The notes under the pieces: model-generated
What the model saw: the letters and a program-made list of their open reading frames with translations, nothing else
Told to the model about the DNA's origin: nothing
Databases searched by the model: none
NCBI RefSeq assembly: GCF_003086295.3
Contig: NC_092040.1
Span: 3,844,001 to 3,908,000 of the forward strand
Length of the DNA: 64,000 nt
Direction: 5' to 3'
Source of the DNA: Arachis hypogaea
Lineage: Eukaryota > Streptophyta > Magnoliopsida > Fabales > Fabaceae
Made by a program: the position numbers and the translations under genes
Shown here: positions 13,885 to 24,700 of the stretch, in pieces
Numbering within the stretch: position 1 is the first letter of the stretch
How the letters are laid out: every line of letters begins with the position of its first letter

Positions 13885-14790
13885 ATTTTTTCCTTTAAGA
13901 AATTTAATTTGTGGGTGCTCTTAAAAATTTATATGCATTATGCTTATAATTTTTTCTGAAAACAATGTTATTGCTCCGTTAATTTTACTTAGGTGCAGTC
14001 TAAAATTATTATATTCTATAGTAATTAACTATAGTAGCTACACTAGTCCATCGGGTGTAAGCAGAAACATGTGTTGAGAGTTTGAAATTAATAATTTATA
14101 TTTGATTATTTTAACTCAAGTGTGTCAATTGGTTAAAAAAATATTATTAATTAATTAATTGTAACCACGGTAAACAGGTAAAGTATAATTGTGGCATGCT
14201 TTTAAGGTTCCATATAGTAATTACTGTTAATTAAGGTTTCCTCACACCACAATGATATTCCACGCCCCTAATCATATATATCAATCCCAAAACATGACAA
14301 GGGGGAGCTTTAATAGCGAATAAATTTACGGCACACGATGTAAGTTCATTTGGATCATATATATGTAGCCAACTGAAAATGTGCAGGAAATACTAAATTA
14401 AAAACCACTCAAATAAATTTAAAATTATTTTATTTTATAAATAAATATATAATTTTGAATATTATATATAAAATTATAAATATTAAATTAAATAAAATTA
14501 TTTTAAATTATTTTTATTTTTGATAATAATAAAAATATTTTTAAAGTATCTTAAAATACTACAACAATGTCTAATGGTGGAATAAAGCCCTTTTCTATCT
14601 TCTATTAATATATAACAAGTGAATAGTGCATGACTAGGTAATTAACAAGTGTCATGCTTCATTAGTTGATATGTGTCTTCAAATTGGAAATGACATATCA
14701 CATAACAGCAACAGTTTACCATTATTTGTATCAAGAAGGGGTTAAATAGTCAATTACACATGCAAAATTTTTAGATTTCACGTCAGGCTA

Positions 14791-14802
14791 TATATATAAG
14801 CT
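14791..14802 (+). promoter_or_regulatory. TATA-box candidate for RPA-like gene A
   Basis: TATATATATAAG lies about 95-105 bp before the ATG at 14896, a normal distance for a plant TATA box with a short leader. Position is the only evidence. Confidence 0.4.
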
Positions 14803-14895
14803 ACGTTGTCAATGTTCAATTAAAAACTCCCGCTCATTTAGAGAATTCCCAAACTTTCTTCACACATCTTCACTTTATCACTGTCCTGAAAAAAC

Positions 14896-17693
14896 ATGGA
14901 GGAAAAATATGATTCAATATCGGAAGTAAATCTCAAGAGGCTTTGGTGGAATTTTAAAGTATATATTGTTAGGATATGGGAAGAGCTTAGCAAATACAAC
15001 AAACAAGAGACTTGGTCTATTGAAATGGTTTTGCAAGACAATAAGGTAAATGTCATTTATGGAATTTTATATCAATTAGTTGGTTTTTTTAGATCAGTTT
15101 ATGTTAAAATGATTCTGACACCATTTTTGTACAAACAGGGAGATAGGATTTACTCTACTGTGCCAAGAGCTTTGGTTCAGAAGTGGACTCCGATTCTGCA
15201 CGAGTTTCAAATGTATACAATGACAAATTTCACAGTAGTTGACAACAAGACAAAGACAAAAAATGGTGTCAGTAGATATGTGTTAACATTTTCGCACAGA
15301 ACTAAAGTTACTCATGTGGAGGTCCCTACATTCCCTTTACAAGCGTTTCGCTTTCGTTCATTTGTTGATCTCCAAAATGCTGCCATGCTTGGAGATGCTG
15401 ATATGTTTGGTGAGTTTCATCAAATATATTGCAATGCATATAATATTTACACGTGAATGCATATATTAACTTTCCCATCTATTTTGCCACACGGAGATAT
15501 TATTGGCGAGGTAGTGGGAAAGGAAGAACCAAGAGATCTGATAACTAGCAAGGGGAGGGAGACCAAGCGATTGGTGGTTATTCTCCAAGATTTAGAGTAA
15601 GTACGCTTAAACAATCGAGATTGATATTTCTTAACTATTGAAACTAATGCTACTGTTTTTAAAATGGCAGCAACAACCGGATGAGCTGCACTTTGTTTGG
15701 TGACTTGGTGGACCAAATCGTACCTCACCTACAGGAGGAGAGGGTAGAACCACTCATCGTGGTTATGCAGTACTTTAAGGTATCCAGGTGGAATGGAAAA
15801 ACATCTGTTCAAAGCAATTTTGCAATATCCAAGGTCCACATCAACCTGGATCTAGAAGAAGTCAATTTTTTCAAGACCAGGTTAACATTATATATATCAT
15901 ATATTCTATTGCCTATGCCTTTTCAAGCAGTGTTTATTTCAATGGTAAAATAAATTTTTCCTTACCGTAAACTGTAGAGTTGTTAGTGCTGGCCCATCAA
16001 GCGTATCCAGGATAAGCTATGTATCATCTCCTAGGGATTGGTCTGCAGCAGACGAGCTTAAGAATGGTTGTGTCGCTGTCAAAACAATAGAAGAAGCTCT
16101 TAATGTTGCTCAGGTCATGTGTCAAAAAACATGTTAAAATAAATATATACACGCAAAGAATATATTCATAAAAGAAATGTGTTGAATGCGTTTCAGGAAG
16201 GTCCTATATGGATCGCTGGCACCATTGTATCCATTAATGCTGGAAAGGCAGGTTGGTTTTATAAGGCATGTCGAAGGTGTCTAAAGAAGGTTGAAACCCC
16301 TGTTGGTACTAGATATGAATGTGCAAAGTGCGGCCACACACATGGAGTAGCTGCACTCAGGTTGACTTTTGTGAACATTCCTTTACTTTGTTTTAATAAG
16401 TATGTTATGCTATGAGTTATATCAACTATCTATGTTGCATATGAACTTTTAGGTACAAGGTTGAAGTTATGGCTCATGATGAGACAGATAGCATTTGTTT
16501 GCTACTGTGGGACAAGGAGACCACACAGTTGTGCGGAAAGCCAGCCGAGTCAATCTTTAATGAGAAGGTAATTGCAATTTTAAACCATAAATTGCTTCCA
16601 TTTCACGTATATCTATTTTCTTTAAGGGAAAATATGAGGAGCCGATGAAATATTTGTACAATGTGTACAATGAATGTTTAGCGAGTATTAGAGATATAAT
16701 TATTAGTGTTATTTTTTTTCATTAGATGAAGTTTTTGGGATGAGTGGTATCATGACATGGCATTAGAGCTCTAGATCCGAAAGGTCAAGAGTTTAATCCT
16801 TGGTGAACCCAAAAATCAGTTTAAGCTTTTGGGAAGATATTTATTATCCCTAGTACTCGAATGATTATTCTAGATAATATGGGGGATGTTCATTTTGTAA
16901 CTCAATAGCTCATTGTACACATTGTACAAATGGTCCATTGTCTTCCTAGTGGGATCCTTGGTTTAATCATGTATATAATAAGTGGTTCCAAACATTCACA
17001 TTAATATACAATTAATTCAGCTTGCTCCAGACGATGAGTATCCACATACGCTGGACAACATGATGGACAAAAAGGTGCTGTTTAAGCTTAATGTTAAGGC
17101 TGCAAATGTCAAGCAGTACGATCCAGTCTACACTGTGATGAAGGTGTGTGATGATGAGGATACCATATCGAAGAACCTCCCAATGACTTTAGTCGACAAT
17201 AATACTCATGTAGTTAATGTACGTAAACACCAGACCCTATAAGTATTATGTTGGATGGATACTAAACCAAATGTTCTTCTTATTTCAAATCTAATTTTTC
17301 TTAGGGTATTCATGTTCTTAGGAGGCTGGGAACAATAATTCGTTCGATATACCAGGCATTGTTGTTAATCTTACAATTGACAATGATACTCACTTTAATA
17401 TGGTTAGTGAAACTTTAGTGGTTTCTAATGATGTAAAACAGCAATGACATTTAGCAAAGGAGAACACCTTATCAAATTTTACTAACAATCTGTTTTCTTT
17501 TACTAAGGATTTTACTCAGGAATGTGTTAGTAGCATCAAGTTCAAAACTCCAGCTAAAAGAGTTGCCAGTGGTGTAAAGGTTGCAACTATCAATCTCAAC
17601 CAGGATGAGGAGGAAGTTCATCACTCCACCAATAGATTTACTCGCAAGCTTTCTAAGAAGATGAAATCCCAACAGTCAGATATTGATAGTTAA
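14896..17693 (+). CDS. RPA70-like OB-fold protein (DUF223), Helitron-associated, copy A
   Basis: Ten exons join(14896..15045, 15139..15409, 15497..15596, 15671..15880, 15978..16113, 16197..16360, 16453..16567, 17021..17218, 17322..17402, 17508..17693) give an unbroken 536-aa frame. Residues 1-100 read like the N-terminal RPA OB fold of DUF223 proteins (WNFKVYIVRIWEEL, then WSIEMVLQD and GDRIYSTVPRALV). Later OB segments follow (RMSCTLFGDLVDQI). A zinc ribbon C-X2-C-X13-C-X2-C spans C314-C334, as in the C-terminal RPA1 domain. The tail is basic (RKLSKKMKSQQ). Such proteins bind ssDNA and are typical cargo of plant Helitrons; that role here is inferred. No disabling mutation was found, unlike the RepHel relic downstream. 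Intron 7 holds a MITE. The exon 3 acceptor (CGGAG) is weak. Confidence 0.85.
16637..16947. mobile_element. MITE in intron 7 of RPA-like gene A
   Basis: The inverted ends share TTTGTACAATGTGTACAATG (16653-16672, and the complement at 16911-16930). The interior contains ATGATTATTCTA, which recurs in the repeats at 36745 and 39200. No clear target duplication was found, so the limits are approximate. The insertion is wholly intronic and leaves the frame intact. Confidence 0.55.
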
Positions 17694-19383
17694 ATCTTGA
17701 ATCTAAACATTGGTGCATTTCTCTATCAGTGATTGTTATATTTTAAGTTGCAAGTTGCAGTAGTTTATATTTAATGCATGTATGGATATTTCTATATGAA
17801 ATGTAATCTTAGACCTATTGATATCAGAATTGAAATTCAAGTCTTATATACATATGTATATATGTGTGTGTTTTTCAAATGCTGTTTCAACTTCCATTGA
17901 AGTCCAATGTTGCTTTGAAGCATGTTCTCATATTTGGTCACGCTTCTTCAAGGCTCATTATCAAATCTATTTTTGACTAACATAAAATTGGGAGTCATGT
18001 GAATAAAATCAAACAACATCGTAAAAAGGGAACAAGCCTAGCATATCAAACTTAGAGTCCCTGTCCAGCCGAATTGCTCGAAAAAACGGGCAAAACAACA
18101 AAGATTAGAAAATCCATTTTAGTTTGCTGAGTTTGTATTTAAATTTCATCATCCATTGAAGTTCACTTTTGCTTCAACATGAATAGCTATATTTATTTTA
18201 GCACAGGAGGACAATCTAGAATATAGATTAAATTTATGTAATAAGGCTAATATGAAGGCATCATACCTTGAACTTTTAAGTTTGAAAGGTAAACGGAAAT
18301 TAATTTGTATTCTTAGGCAAAACAATTCATAGCATTTTGATGATCTCCAACGTATGCATAAGCCTTTGTCCATATGGTAATATCGACATGTATATGCACA
18401 ACCTGCATTAGAATAAATATAACTAAAGAAAAAAAAAATCAAAATGTCAGGTCTCAGTCCGTCAATTATAATTGTCCCCCATGACAGGAGAAAAAGTATT
18501 TTATTACTATAAAACATAATCCATTTTAACCTATTTGACAAATATATTTATTCAATAAAACTCAATAAGCTAAATCAATAAAATGTTATTCAAAATTTAT
18601 ATATTATTGATTTTATTTTTTTAGAAATATAGGACAACTTATTGTCAATTCCTCTAAGCACTTACATTTTAAGAAAAAGAACTTTTGAAGTGAGAAAATA
18701 AGATCTTAATGATTATTGAATTGACAATTTCCACAACATGCGAATTTTCTTTCTAAATTAGAATAAAATAGTATTTCCCATTTTAAAAAAGTATTCACTT
18801 TAAAAGAATATAATATTCCTTTCTATATATTCTCTAAACAGTCATTTATAAAAAAAACACAAATCCAATTTAAGTTTTATTATTGACATTCTGATTATAC
18901 CTATATCTATAAAGTATAACTCAATATTATTAGATGTCAAAGATTGAATTAGAAAAAAATAATATATAAAATTAAAATAACCAAATTACCTTTTTGTTAT
19001 TGAACATAAGAAATAAATATCTTAAATTTAAGTAAAGTTTATAAAAAGTAACCATATATTTACGTCTATACAATAATTGTTGGGAATTGAGATCTATGAA
19101 TTATCTATATATCAACTAATTCATAAAATAATTTAGTTTTAAAATAATTCAAATAAAATATTTGAGTTTAATTCAATCAGGCATGATGGTTTTCAACGGT
19201 CAATGTGGATTTAGCTAGTTGGGAAACAAATACATTCACAAAAATTAATTTCAAATAAAGCTAATTATTTTCTACAATCAAGCATGATTAACAGTCCAAA
19301 ATTGGCTTGGCAAGATTGATCGTGCTCGAGCCGTTGGGAGAGGACCACGTACATTTGTGTTATATGGCGAGAATTACCACTTG
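17694..19383. other. AT-rich spacer, no gene seen
   Basis: The region between the RPA-like stop and the hAT-like insertion has no convincing coding signal. The 5' portion of the RepHel gene (zinc-binding N-terminus), which lies in the equivalent position in copy B, is not recognisable here. Confidence 0.45.
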
Positions 19384-19698
19384 ATGAAAAGTAAGGCTGG
19401 CAACTTATACTCTATCCACGGGTATCCAGATTCAATCCGTTCGGATATGGTAGTGGATAGGGTCCGCACCTCATATATAGCACATATTTTATAAAAATTA
19501 GGTATATGGTGTAGAAAGTGAAAGTTGAACCCACAACCTTTCTTATGTAATAACTTACAATAAGTGAACAACCACTAAACTAGTTAGTTAATTTAGTAAT
19601 TTAGAGCAATAGTTTTTTAATTTTTTATGTTATTAATATGTATAAAATTTGAAATGATTGAATTTTATATTTACTTTGAAAAAATTTGATATTTCTGC

Positions 19699-19850
19699 GG
19701 GTAGGGTAGGGTAGGGTAGGGTAGGGTTTAGAATTTTAGGGTGCGGGTAGGGTTAGGGTTGAGAGATTCTCAACCCGTGGGTAGGGTAGGGTAAAGTTTT
19801 AATGAAATTTTCAACCTGCGGGTAGGGTTAGGGTAGGGTCCCTACCCTAC
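19699..19850. repeat. Telomere-like TAGGG/GGTTAGGG tract
   Basis: Runs of GGGTAGGGTAGGG and GGTTAGGGTT recur through the segment, ending in the inverted form CCCTACCCTAC. It lies inside the hAT-like element, not at a chromosome end. The LTR inserted into its CCTAC units. Confidence 0.75.
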
Positions 19851-21514
19851 TGATGAGCGGATAATTTATACGCTTTTTGGCATTGTTTTTAGGTAGTTTT
19901 TAGTAAGTTCAAGCTACTTTTAGGGATGTTTTCATTAGTTTTTATGTTAAATTCACATTTCTGGACTTTACTATGAGTTTGTGTGTTTTTCTGTGATTTC
20001 AGGTAATTTCTGGCTGAAATTGAGGGACTTGAGCAAAACTCTGATAGGAGGCTGACAAAGGACTGCTAATATCTGACCTCCCTGTACTCGAAATAGATTT
20101 TTTGGAGCTACAGAACTCCAAATGGCGCGCTCTCAACAACGTTGGAAAGTAGACATCCAGAGCTTTCCAGCAATATATAATAGTCCATACTTTATTCGGG
20201 AATTGACGACATAAACTGGCGCTCAACGCCAGTTTCATGTTGCTGTCTCGAGTAAAACGCCAGAAACACATCACGACCCGGAGTTGAACGCCCAAAACAC
20301 GTTACAACTTGGCGTTCAACTCCAAAAGAAGTCTCAGCTCGTGGATAGATCAAGCTCAGCCCAAACATATACCAAGTGGGCCCCGGAAGTGGATTCATGC
20401 ATCAATTACTTACTCCTGTAAACCCTAGTAGCTAGTTTAGTATAAATAGAACTTTTTACTAGTGTATCAGTCGTCTTTTGACCACGTTACATCTTTGGTC
20501 TCAGTCTTGTTTTATTCTTCATCTTAGGAGGCCATTGATCACATTTTGGGGGCTGGCCATTCGGCCATGCCTGAACCTTTCACTTATGTATTTTTAACGG
20601 TGGAGTTTCTACACACCATAGATTAAGGGTGTGGAGCTCTGCTGTACCTCAAGCTTTAATGCAATTACTACTCTTTTCCTATAAATTTCATTTATTCCTA
20701 TTCTAAGATATTCGTTGCACTTCAACTTGATGAATGTGATGATCCGTGACACTCATCATCATTCTCACCTATGAACGCGCGTGACTGACAACCACTTCCG
20801 TTCTACCTTAGGCCGGACGCGTATCTCTTGGATTCCTTAATCAGAATCTTCGTGGTATAAGCTAGAATTGATGGCGGCATTCATGGGAATCCGGAAAGTC
20901 TAACCTTGTCTGTGGTATTCCGAGTAGGATTCCGGGATTGAATGACTGTGACGAGCTTCAAACTCCTGAAGGCTGGGCGTTAGTGACAGACGCAAAAGAA
21001 TCAAGGGATTCTATTCCAACCTGATTGAGAACCGACAGATGATTAGTCGTGCTGTGACAGAGCATTTGGACTTTTTTCACTGAGAGGATGGGATGTAGCC
21101 ATTGACAACAGTGATGCCCTACATACAGCTTGCCATGGAAAGGAGTAAGAGGGATTGAAGGAAGAAGTAGGAAAGTAGAAAAAGAAAGGGCACAGTATCT
21201 CTATACGCTTATCTGAAATTTCCACTATTAATTTACATAAGTATTTCTATCCCTTTATTTTATTTATCTTTTAAATATCTAATCCAATTACATTTGACTC
21301 TACCTGACTGGGATTTACAAGATGACTATAGCTTGCTTTATACCAACAATCTCTGTGGGATCGACCCTTACTCACGTATGGTATTACTTGGATGACCCAG
21401 TACACTTGCTGGTTAAGTTGAACGGAGTTGTGTCCACACATAGCAAAGAGCCATTATAATTATTCCATACAACAATAAAGAGTACAACATTGATGATCAC
21501 AATTTCGTCCACCA
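19851..21514 (+). mobile_element. Solo LTR 1 (1664 bp) with CCTAC target duplication
   Basis: It starts TGATGAGCGGATAATTTATA and ends TTTCGTCCACCA, so it has TG...CA termini. It is flanked by perfect 5-bp duplications CCTAC at 19846-19850 and 21515-21519. There is no internal coding region and no second LTR. The start is remembered as a very abundant Arachis LTR. Palindromic segments with GGCGTTCAACTCC-like words lie at 20216-20325. The CCTAC repeat background weakens the TSD slightly, but the boundaries are otherwise clean. Confidence 0.85.
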
Positions 21515-21750
21515 CCTACCCTACCCTTTGCCAGCCCTAATGGGAAGTCTCTTACCATAAGAAGGGGACACGGCTAAATTTGCACAACTTTATGTTTTTT
21601 ATACACATAATGAGATTCAAAATTGCATTTCAGCAGTAAGGTAAGTCATATATGAACAACATGTGCAACTTTTTTTTATTAATACATGATTTAGATTGTT
21701 TAACCAGATTATTAGACAATTAAAGGTGTGTTACTTTATACTGTCATGCA

Positions 21751-24700
21751 GTGGAGAAAAATCCAATAGTTCACGAAGACATAGTTGGGGACTTGAGGTT
21801 GATGTTAGATGAACAAACTACCTTAGTCAAGGCATTTCACATGGCTAGAGAAAAAATAGTAGTTGATAGCCAATCTAATGTAAAGTTAAGATTGTTGGGC
21901 AAGCGTGGAAAAGATGGTAGAAGGTATAATCTCCCATCTACGAATGAAGTAGTTGCACTAATAGTAGGTGATTTTGATCTTAAGAAAACAGATAGGGACA
22001 TTCTGGTCGAGACACGAGGGGGAAGGCTATAGAGAATAAACCAACTTAACCCTGCATACCTGGGATTATAGTATCCTTTATTGTTTCCTTAGATGGCTAC
22101 AAGGAAGATATACCACTAAATAGAAGGGCAAGGTCTTCTGAAAAGCCTCGCGAACATGTTTCAATGAAGGAATTCTTTGCCTTTAGGGTACAAGAGAGGT
22201 TAGCTGATGGATCGCCATTGCTTTACTCAAGGAGACTATTTCAACAATTCTTGGTGGATGCATATTCAATGATTGAGTCTTCAAGGTTGATGTATATTCA
22301 CTTGGACCAGAACAAGTTTAGGTGTGAGATGTATAAGGGTTTAGCAGAAGCTGTCTTGAGAGGTGAAACAACGCCTTCATCAAGGAAAAAACGTATCATA
22401 CTACCATCATCATTCACAGGAGGTCCGAGATACATAATACAAAATTACCAAGATGCAATGTCTATTTGTAGAGTGGTTGGCTATCCAGATCTCTTCTTAA
22501 CATTCACTTGCAACCCTAAGTGGCCAGAACTAGAAGATTTTCTTAAGAATAGGGAACTTAATGCCGAAGACAGACCAGATGTTGTTTGTAGAGTTTTTAA
22601 AGTAAAACTTGATCATCTCATACAAGACATAAGAAAAAAAAAGGATTTTCAGAAGGGTTACTGCAGGTAAATCTCCAACCTTATTATTAATTGGTATAAT
22701 AAGATTTAAATTTGTATTTGACCATTCATAATCTTAGGGTTTTTCATTGGCAGTTTTTTGCAATCTAAATAATCATCCATACACTGCTATGACAAAAAAT
22801 TATAGATCAAACACATTATGAATACAATCTATAACTATTTTATAGGGCAGAACCACCTTTTTATACTCCTTAATATTTCATACATTGAACAATTTACAAA
22901 GAAAGTCTATTAAAAGGGATGTTAGAAGGACATAGGATAACGCATCATCATATCTCTTTTCTTTGTCTCCCAAAAAAATCCATTTGTTTAACTAAGAAAT
23001 TTTCTAAATACTTTCAGTTGTATACACTATTGAATTCCAAAAGCGAGGCTTGCCACATGCGCATATTTTGGTGTTTATACATAGAGATGATAAATATCTA
23101 ACCCCAGAAGATATTGATAAGATTATATGCGCTGAGATACCAGATAAAGATGTCAACCTAACATACTATGAAGCTGTAGAGAAACACATGATGCATGGAC
23201 CATGTGGAACTATTAAACGGGACTCACCATGCATGAAAAATGGAAAGTGCATCAGACATTTTCCCAAGAGATTTGTTGATAGTACAAGGGTTGATGAGGA
23301 TGGATATCCTGTTTACAGACGGAGGGAGGATGGAAAGACAATAATTAAATCTGGAATTGAAGATAACAGATATGTTGTCCCACACAACAGGACATTATTA
23401 CTGAGGTATGGCACTCACATTAATGTGAAGTGGTGCAATCAATCAAGATCAATCAAGTGTCTATTCAAGTATGTAAACAAAGGGAATGATCGAGTCACTA
23501 CTTCGTTCTATAGTAGTGCTAACACGGATGCAGAAAATGATGAGTGTAATGAAGTCTGTATGTATTATGATTGTAGATACATATCTCCATGTGAAGCAGT
23601 ATGGAGGATATTTGGTTACAACATTCATTATAGAGACCCATCAGTTATACATTTGGGCTTTCACTTGTCGGGTGAGCAACCAGTAGTTTTCCAAGATCAT
23701 GAAATCCTACAAGATGTTGCTAGGAAAGCGCCTGTCAAAGAATCAATGTTCCTAGGATGGTTTGAACTTTGAAGCAAATAAGAGGTACCCTAAAACCCGC
23801 AATCTAACATATGCAGAGTTTTCTTCTAAGTTTGTTTGGAATCCGACACCGAGAAAATAGTTCCCACAGAAATCACATTCCGTAATTGGACGGATATTCT
23901 TTGTTCCTCCTAGATCCGGTAAAATTTACTATCTTCGATTATTGTTAAATTTTTCGAGAGGCCCTACAAGCTATGAGGATATTAGAACCATTGACGGTGT
24001 TGTGTAACCCACCTATAGAGATGCATACTATACGAAAGGTATTCTTGATGATGACAAAGAGTACATTGATGCCATCAAGGAAGCAAGTCATTGGGACTCT
24101 GGTAGATACATAAGAAAGTTGTTTGCAACTCTTCTAATATCAAACTCAATAACAAGGCTAGAATATGTATAGGAAAGGAGTTGGAAAATCCTATCGGAAG
24201 ATATCCTATACATTCAACGGAACTTATACGAGAATCCTGGTATGTTGCTATGTGCAATACTATTTCAACTTTCAAATAATAAGCTCCCATATTAGACGTT
24301 ACACATTATTTATGTTTTTATTAACTAAAAAGGAAACAAATTATTATAATCTTACCACAATTCATACCATGGCCAAGACATACATGCACACAAATAGTTT
24401 TTGGCATCTCATTGATTAATGATTATATTATTTTATATCCATGTACATTAAATAGGCCCCTCAGCATGTGATTACTTGGCAATCTATGACTATTTGATGT
24501 ATCTTACAAAGTTTTTATATGGGCAAAATGTATTTTATCAACATGTGTCAATGACAAAAATAAAAATTGGTATATTTTTTACATCAGAAATTGTTTGTGC
24601 CAATCAGATAAATTATTTTTTGCATCTGGCTATTTTCACATGTTTTTATAAGTTAAAACACAGGTAATCATATTCGGCACCGAAGCTTATATTTGGGATG

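Larger units (their letters stand above)
19392..21539. mobile_element. hAT-like non-autonomous element, split by a solo LTR
   Basis: The ends are TAAGGCTGGCAA (19392) and TTGCCAGCCCTA (to 21539), an imperfect inverted pair of hAT type. Flanking 8-mers ATGAAAAG (19384-19391) and ATGGGAAG (21540-21547) differ at two sites, as expected of an aged 8-bp TSD. The element proper is only about 0.48 kb and non-coding. It includes the TAGGG repeats at 19699-19850. The remaining 1.66 kb is the nested LTR. Confidence 0.7.

Noticed and set aside
14896..17693. Host RPA70 (RPA1) replication gene
   Set aside because: It is shorter than canonical RPA1, has the DUF223-type N-terminus, and sits beside a RepHel relic in the same order as copy B; Helitron-associated is the better call.
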